Below, piece by piece: positions 9,409 through 17,001 of a stretch of DNA of 64,000 nucleotides. Position numbers and translations under genes: made by a program. How positions within the stretch are numbered: the first letter of the stretch is position 1; every line of letters begins with the position of its first letter. The stretch spans positions 89,683 through 153,682 of the forward strand of contig CAZSDP010000005.1 of NCBI GenBank assembly GCA_964605665.1. The letters are read 5' to 3'. The DNA is from CAZSDP01 sp964605665. GTDB lineage: Bacteria > Planctomycetota > UBA8108 > UBA1146. The notes under the pieces were generated by a model that was not told the origin of the DNA, made no database searches, and worked only from the letters and a program-made list of their open reading frames with translations.

Positions 9409-10425
9409 CTAGCCCTTCTCCATCGCTGCTTGGTAGGTACCAGAGCGAGCAGCACTATTGAGTCTCGCTCGCTTTTCAAAGGCTGCAGCTCCGGAGGCGA
9501 ATTGATCGTCACGTCCACCCCAAGCACGCATGGCGGCGGCTTGAAGTGCGCGCCCATAGCTGTAAGTCAGCTGCCAAGGAGCTCCTCCCAGCTGATTCAT
9601 GGCGTTGAGATGCGCGGTTGCATCTTCGTCACTCTGGCCTCCTGAAAGAAATGCGATCCCTGGGACGGCGGAAGGAACGCAGCGCTTCAAAGTCGAGAGG
9701 GTGCGCTCTGCGACTTCTTCGACTCCCGCCTGCTGGGCGCAATCGGTACCGGAGACCACCATGTTCGGCTTGAGGACGATGCCCTCGAGGGAAACTCGTT
9801 GAGCGCTCAGTTGCGAGAAGACGACCTGAAGGGTCTCCTCCGTGACCGCTTGGCAGCGCTCAATCGTGTGGCCGCCATCCATCAACACTTCTGGTTCGAC
9901 AATCGGCACGATTCCATTTTCTTGGCACAGTGCGGCGTAGCGTGCCAATGCATGTGCATTGCCCTCGATACAGCCTCGGGAGGGAATTTCATCGCCGATT
10001 GTGATCACAGCACGCCACTTTGCGAAGCGAGCTCCCAACTCGTGATACTCCCGGAGGCGGTCGCGCAGTCCGTCGAGACCCTCGGTGATTTTCTCCTGCG
10101 GGTGACCCGCGAGCTCTTTTGCTCCAGTGTCGACTTTGATCCCCGGCACGATTCCGCGACTCGTCAGAAAATCAGGAATCGAAGTGCCATCGTCAGCGGC
10201 CTGACGAATCGTCTCGTCGTAGAGAATGACGCCGCTGATCGCCTCTGGGCAGATGTCAGAGCGGAAGAACATCAGACGGTACTGACGTCGACTCTCTTCG
10301 CTCGATTCGATTCCGAGAGCGTTGAATCTCTTGGTGATCGTGCCATGGCTCTCGTCTGCCGCGAGGATTCCTTTCCCGGGGGCAACCATCGCAAGGGCGA
10401 TTTCGTGAAGGGTGGAGAGTTCCAT
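9409..10425 (-). CDS. class I fructose-bisphosphate aldolase
   Basis: This 338-residue cytoplasmic enzyme cleaves fructose-1,6-bisphosphate to glyceraldehyde-3-phosphate and dihydroxyacetone phosphate in glycolysis and runs the reverse in gluconeogenesis. It is of the animal/plant-type class I, which forms a Schiff base. The N-terminal APGKGILAADESHGTITKRF, the GARFAKWRAVI strand (Lys136) and GIVLKPNMVVSG with the Schiff-base Lys219 are all present, as is FLSGGQSDEDATAHLNAMN. A GAGAGGAAG Shine-Dalgarno precedes the ATG. Length is close to that of characterised class I aldolases. It is monocistronic, convergent with the YcxB-like gene. Confidence 0.95.
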   Translation of the reverse strand: MELSTLHEIALAMVAPGKGILAADESHGTITKRFNALGIESSEESRRQYRLMFFRSDICPEAISGVILYDETIRQAADDGTSIPDFLTSRGIVPGIKVDTGAKELAGHPQEKITEGLDGLRDRLREYHELGARFAKWRAVITIGDEIPSRGCIEGNAHALARYAALCQENGIVPIVEPEVLMDGGHTIERCQAVTEETLQVVFSQLSAQRVSLEGIVLKPNMVVSGTDCAQQAGVEEVAERTLSTLKRCVPSAVPGIAFLSGGQSDEDATAHLNAMNQLGGAPWQLTYSYGRALQAAAMRAWGGRDDQFASGAAAFEKRARLNSAARSGTYQAAMEKG

Positions 10426-10633
10426 TCGGAGACTTCCTCTCAGTGGGGATCAGTGAAGGTCTCGAGAGAGCCATGCCTGCGGCCACTCGATCTGACCAGA
10501 CACGAACCGACCACGCCCGGGAGGGGAGTTGCTCGCAGCAATTGTCCCGAGGTGGAAAGGAGGCAGACGCCAAAGGGGAACGGAGCAAGGGAGAGAGGAG
10601 AAACAGCAGTCGGTCGCAGGGCAGCGCCTCGAC

Positions 10634-10741
10634 TCAACCGTTCTTCTTCTCTGCCCGATTCCGCGCCTTGCGACGATTTGAATTCGCCGGACGCTTGCCG
10701 TGATTGGCCTTTTTGACCTTGCGCTTGTTTCTATTGACCAT
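10634..10741 (-). CDS. 35-residue very basic peptide, ribosomal-protein-like
   Basis: A complete short frame from ATG (10741) to TGA reads MVNRNKRKVKKANHGKRP, continues with an S-N-R-R-K-A-R-N-R stretch, and ends EKKNG. About 16 of 35 residues are Lys or Arg, with Asn, Gly and Pro in between, as in tiny ribosomal proteins (bTHX, bL36 or COX24/AURKAIP1-like peptides). I cannot assign it to one of these families with certainty. There is no clear Shine-Dalgarno. No other gene uses this interval, and the composition is unlike random translation of the neighbourhood. The product is expected in the cytoplasm, binding RNA; that is inference. Confidence 0.55.
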   Translation of the reverse strand: MVNRNKRKVKKANHGKRPANSNRRKARNRAEKKNG

Positions 10742-10996
10742 GGTGCGGGAGTCTAGCGAAACGGAGCGGGGCGTCAACCTTCCGGGGCCATTCTGCCGGC
10801 ATCAGGGTGGAGAATCGGGGCGGGAAATCGCCCCTGACCTTAGCTGGGCCCCTTTTCCGGTCGTCTGCTCTTACGCCGCTCTTCGACGGATTCGGCCTTA
10901 TATTCCATAATTGAGTGTCGAGACGAGCTCGGTGACTCCCCCTTGAGCATCCACACCCTTTTGTTCTGGGAGAATCGAGACGTCCAAGGGGGCACG

Positions 10997-11326
10997 GTGG
11001 GGTCGATCGAAACAACGGTCTTTGACGAAGAGCGCATGGCAGCTGAACTTGAGGGTGATCGAGACCTACTTTATGAGGTCCTCTGGATCGGTCGTGATCA
11101 GATTCGGTCCGCCCTGCAACGGCTCTCGGTGAGCGACCAGAGAAGCCAGCTGCAGGTGGCGGAGGAGATCGCCACGCTCGCGGCCACGATCCAGGCGCGT
11201 TGTGTACTCGAAGTCGCCTCTCAGATCGCAGGAATGGACCCGACCTCAGCAGATCTCGAGAAAATGGTGAATCGTCTGGAGCGAGAAGGGGAGCGATTTC
11301 TCCTCGAAACACGGCTTGTTCTCTGA
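10997..11326 (+). CDS. degenerate Hpt-like helical protein
   Basis: This all-helical protein has 109 residues from a GTG at 10997, preceded by AAGGGGG. The pattern VFDEERMAAELEGDRDLLYEVLWIGRDQIRSAL resembles the first helices of histidine phosphotransfer (Hpt) domains, and a final helix carries LEKMVNRLEREGERFL. At the place where Hpt proteins have the phospho-accepting AHxLKG the sequence is IATLAATIQA, with no histidine. If the kinship is right it cannot carry phosphate on that site. It could equally be an unrelated helical bundle. It is upstream of the DUF2270 gene with about 110 bases between; co-transcription is possible. Confidence 0.55.
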   Translation: MGSIETTVFDEERMAAELEGDRDLLYEVLWIGRDQIRSALQRLSVSDQRSQLQVAEEIATLAATIQARCVLEVASQIAGMDPTSADLEKMVNRLEREGERFLLETRLVL

Positions 11327-11435
11327 GTGAAGAGAGCTGAACACGGGCCTGCAACCCTCCGCTCCCCTTGCGTGTCCCCTGCGTTCCCGGCAAGATCTCC
11401 CCAAGGTAGGGAGAGTCAGAGAGCCAGGAGGGGAA

Positions 11436-12218
11436 ATGGGTTCAGACGAACAGGTACCTCCTTCCCCCGCGGAAGGTGCACCTGATCCCGGGAAACAAGA
11501 CACGTCTTGGGAGGCGAATCCCCAGCGCGTCGGGGCTGAGATTTCAGAGAACGCCCTGACGTCGAGGTTCCCCGCCGCCAATCTCACCGTGCTTGCCCAC
11601 CTCTATCGGGGCGAACTCGCACGGTCGAATGTTTGGCGTCAAAAGATGGACATGACCACCCACTGGTCTGTCATCAGTACGACTGCTCTCGTTTCGATCG
11701 CATTTTCGAATCCGAGAACCCACCACCTCGTGATGCCTTTCTGTTCGCTGCTGCTGTTCTTGCTCCTCATCGTCGAATCTCGTCGCTACCGCTTTTTTGA
11801 CGTTTGGCGCACTCGAGTCCGGATGTTGGAAGTGCATCTGATGGTTCCTGCGCTCTACAACGACAAAAATCTGATCGAGGGGGACTGGCGAGAGGTCCTT
11901 TGCAACGATCTTCTCATGCCCACCTACAAGATGGGCTTTTGGGAATCGGTCGGGCGGCGCCTCGCGCGGACCTACATCTTCCTCTTCTCGATCGCTTTCC
12001 TGGCATGGGTTTTCAAGGTGTACGATCGATCGACTTCGGAGGGGATTTCGTTCTTGAAAGCATTCGGGATCGGGGAGATTTCACCGATCATCGTGCTCTG
12101 TGTGGTTGGCGCCATCAACCTTACCCCGTGGTTGATCTTGTTCTGGACACGGAAGTCTCGGGAAGCCAGCGGTGAGATTCGCCGGAAGGATCCCAATCGA
12201 CGACGTTGGCCTATTTAA
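11436..12218 (+). CDS. DUF2270 family membrane protein
   Basis: This 260-residue protein matches DUF2270. After an acidic, disordered first about 45 residues comes LTVLAHLYRGELARSNVWRQKMDMTTHWSV, then two adjacent membrane helices (about 80-110), the conserved VESRRYRFFDVWRTRVRMLEVHLMVP segment, and a second helix pair (about 180-240). The ends are cytoplasmic by the positive-inside rule. A strong AGGAGGGG Shine-Dalgarno precedes ATG. Family function is unknown. The next small membrane gene begins about 50 bases downstream. Confidence 0.85.
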   Translation: MGSDEQVPPSPAEGAPDPGKQDTSWEANPQRVGAEISENALTSRFPAANLTVLAHLYRGELARSNVWRQKMDMTTHWSVISTTALVSIAFSNPRTHHLVMPFCSLLLFLLLIVESRRYRFFDVWRTRVRMLEVHLMVPALYNDKNLIEGDWREVLCNDLLMPTYKMGFWESVGRRLARTYIFLFSIAFLAWVFKVYDRSTSEGISFLKAFGIGEISPIIVLCVVGAINLTPWLILFWTRKSREASGEIRRKDPNRRRWPI

Positions 12219-12269
12219 GAAGTTGGTTGCTCCTAGCAGGACTTGTTGAGCACTCAGGAGGAGACCAAC

Positions 12270-12644
12270 GTGCCCCCGTTGTTTGTTACGGTTTCACTCA
12301 TTCTATCTACCGTGATTCTCCTCTCGATTTACTACGGTGTCTCGCAGCGTAAAAATCGAGAGCGGCATATTCGGATCATGGTCTCTTGCGGAATCGCAGA
12401 TATCCTCTTGGTTCTGGCGATCGTGTACTTTCGTCGCGCATTACCGAAAGCGATGGAAGCGGATACGACCATTTTGAAAGTCCATCTGGTGTTTTCGATT
12501 CCGGCGCTACTCTTGTGGTTCACGGCGTTCTGGTCGGGAATTCAGCGCAAGAAAGAGAAGTGTTTGAGATTCCATCGCTGGAATGCGATCTCATTTCTCG
12601 TCGCTCGCACTGGAAACTGGGTGACGAGCTTCTTCGTCTATTGA
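12270..12644 (+). CDS. small four-helix membrane protein (DUF420-like)
   Basis: This protein has 124 residues from a GTG at 12270, chosen because AGGAGG lies nine bases upstream. It has four predicted membrane spans (FVTVSLILSTVILLSIYYG; IADILLVLAIVYF; LVFSIPALLLWFTAFWSG; FLVARTGNWVTSFFV) and basic loops. The layout recalls DUF420 proteins, small haem-copper-oxidase-associated membrane proteins, but diagnostic histidines are few (one in LKVHLVFSIP, one in LRFHRWNA), so the family call is tentative. Its last seven bases overlap the convergent TPR gene. Confidence 0.6.
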   Translation: MPPLFVTVSLILSTVILLSIYYGVSQRKNRERHIRIMVSCGIADILLVLAIVYFRRALPKAMEADTTILKVHLVFSIPALLLWFTAFWSGIQRKKEKCLRFHRWNAISFLVARTGNWVTSFFVY

Positions 12645-13723
12645 TCGCCAGTTTTGCGCCAGCGTGCCGCTTCCGCTTCGGCACCTCTCGCTTCAAGTAG
12701 CTCGACCAGTGGACCTCTGAGTTCTTCGATGCTCGGCTGCCTCTCGAGAAGAGTGATACAAAGTTGCTCTGCGTCTGAACTGCGCCCTAGTGAGCGGAGT
12801 GCTGCGACAGATCCCAGTGCAGGTCTGGGATCGAGAGGACGGAAGGCTGCCGAGCGAGCGAAGTGATCGAGCGCACGTCCGTGTGCTCCCAACTCCTGAT
12901 AGAGGACCGCGATTTCGAGCAGAATCTCGAAGTCGGCTGGGGACCCGTTCAACCGTTCTCTCAACAGTGAAACTTGCTGTTTCCCCTCCAGGATTTTGCG
13001 GTACTGAGCCCAGGCGCGTTCACTCTTTTCTCTTTGTTCCTGGCGCCCCAGGGTGAGCGCGAGATTGTAGGCCGCTCCATGGTGTAGCGGGTCTGCCTTG
13101 AGGACTTCCTGCAGAGCAGATTGCGCAGCCTCGATCTTGCTCTCCGCCAAGTCGATCAACGCGAGTCGGTAGCGCGCCCTCATAAATGCAGAATCGAGCT
13201 GAAGCGCTCTTTGGTAGGCGGCCTTCGCTTGCTCGTCTTCTCCCAGCGCTGCACGAGCGAGCCCGATCCCAAAGAAACCTCTGACTTGCAGTAGAGTTTC
13301 TGGGCGAGAGGCGAGAGCGTCGAAGACGGCGAGAGCCTCTTCGTTTCGTTCGAGGGCGAGGAGGGCTCGTCCATGATGGAACATCTTTCCTTCGAGCCCC
13401 GGATCGAGTTCGATCGCTTTTTCGAATGCGCTGACCGCTTCCGAAAATCGCTGTAACGCGTAGCAGGCTTCTGCCCGAAGGGCGTGGAGGCCTGCATCCT
13501 CAGGATCATTCTTCAGTCGATTTTCGATGAGGGTGAGGGCGCGAATCGCCTCTTCGGCGACGAGGAGTCTCCTCGCTTCTCTACGGACATCCGCCAGAGG
13601 AGGAAGTCCGACCGCGAATTGGCCGAGGGCACTTTTGATGGGGGTGGGGGCAATTGGAAGTCCCAGGATGAGGGCCGCCAAAAGGGTGTAGAAATTCAGC
13701 GGTCGACGAGTGCCGCTCACCAT
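12638..13723 (-). CDS. exported TPR-repeat protein
   Basis: This 361-residue protein has an N-terminal signal peptide (LNFYTLLAALILGLPIAPTPIKSALG) and is then almost entirely tetratricopeptide repeats, e.g. GLHALRAEACYALQRFSEAVSAFEKAIELDP, then ARAALGEDEQAKAAYQRALQLD, and AVLYQELGAHGRALDHFARSAAFRPLDP. TPR arrays bind protein partners; here the location would be periplasm or an equivalent compartment. An ideal AAGGAGG lies six bases before the ATG. There is no enzyme motif. The 3' end overlaps the convergent small membrane gene by seven bases. Confidence 0.85.
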   Translation of the reverse strand: MVSGTRRPLNFYTLLAALILGLPIAPTPIKSALGQFAVGLPPLADVRREARRLLVAEEAIRALTLIENRLKNDPEDAGLHALRAEACYALQRFSEAVSAFEKAIELDPGLEGKMFHHGRALLALERNEEALAVFDALASRPETLLQVRGFFGIGLARAALGEDEQAKAAYQRALQLDSAFMRARYRLALIDLAESKIEAAQSALQEVLKADPLHHGAAYNLALTLGRQEQREKSERAWAQYRKILEGKQQVSLLRERLNGSPADFEILLEIAVLYQELGAHGRALDHFARSAAFRPLDPRPALGSVAALRSLGRSSDAEQLCITLLERQPSIEELRGPLVELLEARGAEAEAARWRKTGDQ

Positions 13724-14072
13724 GAAGGACCTCCTTACGGCGCATCCTACAGATCATCGGTGAGATGACGAGCGAGGTTCTGTCACTGGAGAGAGCCGAT
13801 CGAGAAGTCGAAACTCGGAACGGCAGCGCTCCTCTCAGGCAGAGGTTTTCCCCAGCCACGGTACAAGTCGTCGGTGTGCTCGAGTGATCGATTCGATCGA
13901 GATTTCGAAGCGGCTGCGGTTTCGGCCTTCCTGTGCCGGTCGATGTGTAAACTACCGTGGATCGTTCAATAACGGCGATTGAAGCGGCCTCCGGGGGGCT
14001 CTGGGATCATTCGGGAGCTGAGACTTGACGCTTTGAGTGGGACTCGTAGACTGTTCCACCCTCGTAATCCGT
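13724..14072. other. intergenic region with tRNA promoter
   Basis: The stretch lies between the divergent TPR gene and the tRNA block. I see no convincing reading frame. Its right end holds the promoter-like elements described separately at 14025-14052. Confidence 0.5.
14025..14052 (+). promoter_or_regulatory. sigma70-type promoter of the tRNA-Leu/tRNA-Val unit
   Basis: TTGACG (14025-14030), a 16-base spacer, and TAGACT (14047-14052) lie 20 bases before tRNA-Leu. The -35 matches five of six consensus bases and the -10 four of six. The position fits transcription of the two tRNAs, which are separated by only about 14 bases. Confidence 0.6.
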
Positions 14073-14157
14073 GCCGAAGTGGCGGAATTGGCAGACGCGC
14101 TAGGTTCAGGTCCTAGTGGGGGTTAACCCCGTGGAGGTTCGAGTCCTCTCTTCGGCA
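14073..14157 (+). tRNA. tRNA-Leu (anticodon CAG)
   Basis: A full cloverleaf can be drawn. The acceptor is GCCGAAG/CTTCGGC with discriminator A, the anticodon stem is CTAGG/CCTAG around TTCAGGT (CAG at 14107-14109), there is a long variable arm as in class II tRNAs, and the T arm contains GGTTCGAGTCC. The 3' CCA is not encoded. A tRNA-Val follows about 14 bases downstream. Confidence 0.97.
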
Positions 14158-14171
14158 TTGCTTTGACAATG

Positions 14172-14247
14172 GGGCGATTAACTCAGCGGCTAGAGTGCTA
14201 CCTTCACACGGTAGAAGTCACTGGTTCAAGTCCAGTATCGCCCACCA
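14172..14247 (+). tRNA. tRNA-Val (anticodon CAC)
   Basis: The acceptor is GGGCGAT/ATCGCCC, the anticodon stem CTACC/GGTAG encloses TTCACAC (CAC), and the T arm contains GGTTCAAGTCC. Discriminator A is followed by an encoded CCA. It shares a transcript with the upstream tRNA-Leu and ends just before a strong terminator. Confidence 0.97.
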
Positions 14248-14262
14248 GAATTTCCTGGAAGA

Positions 14263-14287
14263 GCCGGCGCCATCGCGCCGGCTTTTT
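14263..14287 (+). terminator. rho-independent terminator of the tRNA pair
   Basis: A perfect eight-pair stem, GCCGGCGC/GCGCCGGC with loop CATC, is followed by TTTTT, 16 bases after the tRNA-Val CCA end. Confidence 0.92.
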
Positions 14288-14387
14288 CACATGGTGGAGA
14301 GGACGTGAGTTCCACTCCACGTTGGATCGTCTTCTTGAGACGAGATCGCTCGACGATTCAGAGGCGTTCGTTCGCGGAGTTGATCGA

Positions 14388-14432
14388 GTAGACTGTGAAT
14401 AGGCAGACTGTGAATAGGGAAACTGTGATCGA
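14388..14432. repeat. three-copy 15-bp tandem array
   Basis: Units are GTAGACTGTGAATAG, GCAGACTGTGAATAG and a more diverged GGAAACTGTGATCGA. The array lies in non-coding DNA between the tRNA terminator and smpB. Confidence 0.7.
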
Positions 14433-14550
14433 GTAGAGTGCTCGTGCTGAATCTCCTTTCCAATCAACTTCGAATTCGGATTTGATCGATTCGGTGGGGA
14501 GGTAGATTCGAGATCTGTACTCCTTCGATTCGGCGGCGACCGGAGATGTC

Positions 14551-14997
14551 GTGAAGATCATCGCTCAAAACAAAAAAGCTCGCCATGAGGTGGCCATCGA
14601 AGAGAATTTTGAAGCAGGGCTTGAGCTTCGTGGTAGCGAGGTCAAATCTCTGCGGCAGGGAAAGGTCTCTCTCGGCGAAGCGTATGTGCGGATTCGCGAT
14701 GGAGAGGCTTTCTTACTGAAAGCGAACATCTCTGAATACTCCCACGGTGGGTATGCGAATCATGAGCCTCTCAGGCCGAGGAAGATGTTGTTGCACCGCC
14801 GAGAGATCGAGAAGCTGCGAGTGAAGATCGAACAGAAGGGGATGACTGTTGTCCCACTGAAGATCTACTTCAATGAAAAGGGCCGCATCAAACTCGAAAT
14901 CGGCGTGGGTAAGGGTAAGAAGCTCCATGACAAGCGTAAATCGATTCAAGATCGAGATACGAAGCGTCAAATCGATCGAGCGATGAAGCAGCGCTAG
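14551..14997 (+). CDS. smpB: SsrA-binding protein SmpB
   Basis: This 148-residue partner of tmRNA is needed to load it into stalled ribosomes during trans-translation. Family landmarks are complete: NKKARHEVAIEENFEAGLELRGSEVKSLRQGKVSL at the start, the KANISEYSHGGYANHEPLRPRKMLLHRREI core, and a basic tail (GVGKGKKLHDKRKSIQDRD) that folds into the mRNA channel. The start is GTG with CGGAGA upstream. Its RNA partner ssrA lies about 115 bases downstream, so the trans-translation module is physically together. Confidence 0.98.
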   Translation: MKIIAQNKKARHEVAIEENFEAGLELRGSEVKSLRQGKVSLGEAYVRIRDGEAFLLKANISEYSHGGYANHEPLRPRKMLLHRREIEKLRVKIEQKGMTVVPLKIYFNEKGRIKLEIGVGKGKKLHDKRKSIQDRDTKRQIDRAMKQR

Positions 14998-15113
14998 AGG
15001 ACAGAATCCTCTGATTTTTTGCCCAGGCGTATCGCCGTTTCTTCTGGGCGGATACGATCCCCACCATCGATCTTCTCCCCAAAGATTGGACAGTCGAATT
15101 CAAAAAACTCATT

Positions 15114-15468
15114 GGGGGCGAAACGGTTTCGACCGGACGTAGAAAGGTAGAGTGGCGGGCAGAGGTTGTCAGGAGGCCTCTCAAAACACCTGGCAAAACT
15201 TTTGACTGCGAACAACAACTTCGCACTGGCTGCCTAATTGCGGCCCCTTCCCCCGTTTGCTCGCCCGGGGCGGGCGGGTGGGAGGCCATCAATCCGGGCT
15301 GGCTCGAAAGGTCTGCGCCGTAGGACCTCAGAGCGAGAATTACTTCGGCCGTCTTGACCATGGATCCTGTTCGTCGGAGCCGGTCTTGCCGTAACAAATG
15401 ACGAACTATGCCTGTAGAAGCTCTGCTGGACGCGTTTCGGGACCCGGGTTCGACTCCCGGCGCCTCCA
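15114..15468 (+). ncRNA. ssrA: tmRNA (transfer-messenger RNA)
   Basis: This is a one-piece tmRNA of about 355 nt. The 5' end GGGGGCG pairs with the 3' CGCCTCC (one G-U pair) and is followed by GAAACGGTTTCGACCGG, characteristic of tmRNA. The 3' half has the T arm CCGGGTTCGACTCCCGG and discriminator A, without encoded CCA. The tag frame at 15208-15237 reads GCG AAC AAC AAC TTC GCA CTG GCT GCC TAA, i.e. ANNNFALAA, ending in the protease-recognition ALAA. A run of six T follows the 3' end. Exact ends are inferred from the pairing. Confidence 0.95.
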
Positions 15469-15659
15469 TGTTTTTTGGCCCTAGAAACCGAGCTAGAGGT
15501 TGTTTGGGGTACGAGTGGACGAAATAGCAACGGCATCGCATTCTTCCTTATACCGCGACAACGGCTCCGGTCAGAAGATGGATCGAGTCCAGCATTGTCG
15601 CAATTAGGGTGCTCTCGCGGCGATTTGCAGCGGGAGACGTTCACCAGGTAAAGGGGAAT

Positions 15660-15998
15660 ATGGTGGATGCGACGAATCAGGCGCAAAACACGCCTCTGTA
15701 TAGCGAATTGGCTCTCGATGAGACAATGCGCGACCTTCTCGAGTCCTTTGTGTCGCAGTTGCCGAGCCGCGCAGCCGCGATGACTGTCGCATGTCGTAGT
15801 GGCGACATGAAGCAGTTGAAGCTACTTGCCCATCAGTTGAAGGGCGCTGCGGGAAGCTATGGGTTCTTGCCGATCAGCGAGGCCTGCCGACAGCTCGAAT
15901 CGACCGTTGAAGGGGACGAGATCACCGAGGCGCTTCGATCGGCGATGACGACTGTCGTCGTCTTGTGCCAGCGAGCGACACACCTCCCCAAGAGCTGA
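15660..15998 (+). CDS. stand-alone Hpt (histidine phosphotransfer) protein
   Basis: This 112-residue helical protein has the phospho-accepting motif LLAHQLKGAAGSYGFLPI about the middle, where the His would carry phosphate between a hybrid sensor kinase and a response regulator. The rest (RDLLESFVSQLPSRAAAM; EACRQLESTVEG) fits the four-helix bundle. The ATG at 15660 has AAAGGGG four bases upstream; a longer in-frame extension exists but lacks support. No sensor kinase or regulator gene lies nearby, so its partners are elsewhere. It is upstream of truB. Confidence 0.85.
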   Translation: MVDATNQAQNTPLYSELALDETMRDLLESFVSQLPSRAAAMTVACRSGDMKQLKLLAHQLKGAAGSYGFLPISEACRQLESTVEGDEITEALRSAMTTVVVLCQRATHLPKS

Positions 15999-16058
15999 GA
16001 TTCCATCCCTTAGAAAACCGATTTGAACTTCCTTTTCGTCGGTGACGCACCCCGATAT

Positions 16059-16080
16059 CCTCCTTCGCACTCGAAGGAGG
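16059..16080 (+). promoter_or_regulatory. hairpin enclosing the truB ribosome binding site
   Basis: CCTCCTTCG (16059-16067), loop CACT, and CGAAGGAGG (16072-16080) form a perfect nine-pair stem. The right arm contains the AAGGAGG Shine-Dalgarno for the TTG start at 16086. When folded it would hide the site. No T run follows, so a terminator role is less likely. Confidence 0.6.
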
Positions 16081-16085
16081 CTCGG

Positions 16086-16994
16086 TTGAATCGACGGAAG
16101 CGTAGCAGCCGCACTGGAGGGCTGCTCCTTTGGAAGCCGCGTGGGATCTCATCGCGCCGCGCGCTCGAAGTGGCGCAAGGTGCCCTCGCCGAGGGACCGC
16201 TCGGGCACACTGGAACACTCGACCCCCTCGCAGAGGGACTTCTTCTCCTCCTCGGTGGAGAAGCGAGGAAATTCCAGTCGATTCTCACCGATCACACCAA
16301 GAGTTATCGCGCTGAAGTGACGTTCGGGGTCTGCTCTCAGAGTGAAGACGCCGAGGGTCCACTCTATTCACCGATTCCGAGGGGAAACCTCCCGACGAGC
16401 TCCGAGGTGGAAGCCGCTCTGGAGCAATTTCGTGGAGGCTATGAGCAGATTCCTCCCGGACACTCGGCAGTTCGCGTCGATGGCCAGAGAGCCTGGAAGC
16501 GAGCTCGTCGAGGAGAGACCTTCACCCTGCCCGCACGTTCTGTCGAAATCACCACGCTCAAGGTTGCTGACTCTGAGGCTGGGCGTGACGGCGTTTCGCT
16601 TTCATCGATGACGATCGACGTCGATTGTGGATCGGGAACCTACATCCGATCACTGGCGCGAGATCTCGGGGCCGCGATCGGTTGCGGAGCGTATCTCAGC
16701 GGTTTGGTGAGAACCCGGCTGGGAGGATTAGAGGCAGAGGCCGCGACTCCACTCGAAGAGGTGCACCCCGGTGATTGGATGGAGTTGGAGGAGGTTGTGG
16801 CCGGTCTACCGAGAATCGAAGTTGATGCGGAGACCCGCGATCGCCTCTCCCAAGGACAGCGAGTTCCGCTCGCCGAGTCGCACCGATCTGGAGATGGGCG
16901 GGGTCCGTTCGCGATCTGGTGTTCCGACTTGGTGGTCGGAATCGGAGAGCTTCGCGGAAGCGTGATTCAGCCGCGGCGCTGGCTCGATCGTTGA
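16086..16994 (+). CDS. truB: tRNA pseudouridine(55) synthase TruB
   Basis: This 302-residue enzyme converts U55 in the T loop of tRNAs to pseudouridine. The catalytic Asp is in GHTGTLDPLAEG (Asp46). GLLLWKPRGISSRRAL at the start, KSYRAEVTFGVCSQSEDAEG, the YEQIPPGHSAVRVDGQRAWKRARRGE block and GSGTYIRSLARDLG are family motifs. I chose the TTG at 16086 because AAGGAGG lies five bases upstream; the frame extends to 16023 but the additional residues are not TruB-like. The usual neighbours (rbfA, rpsO) are absent. The binding site sits in a hairpin, suggesting translational control. It is convergent with the next gene. Confidence 0.95.
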   Translation: MNRRKRSSRTGGLLLWKPRGISSRRALEVAQGALAEGPLGHTGTLDPLAEGLLLLLGGEARKFQSILTDHTKSYRAEVTFGVCSQSEDAEGPLYSPIPRGNLPTSSEVEAALEQFRGGYEQIPPGHSAVRVDGQRAWKRARRGETFTLPARSVEITTLKVADSEAGRDGVSLSSMTIDVDCGSGTYIRSLARDLGAAIGCGAYLSGLVRTRLGGLEAEAATPLEEVHPGDWMELEEVVAGLPRIEVDAETRDRLSQGQRVPLAESHRSGDGRGPFAIWCSDLVVGIGELRGSVIQPRRWLDR

Positions 16995-17001
16995 GCGACA
17001 G

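Noticed and set aside
9799..10716. 305-codon frame opposite the aldolase
   Set aside because: The aldolase on the other strand is unambiguous.
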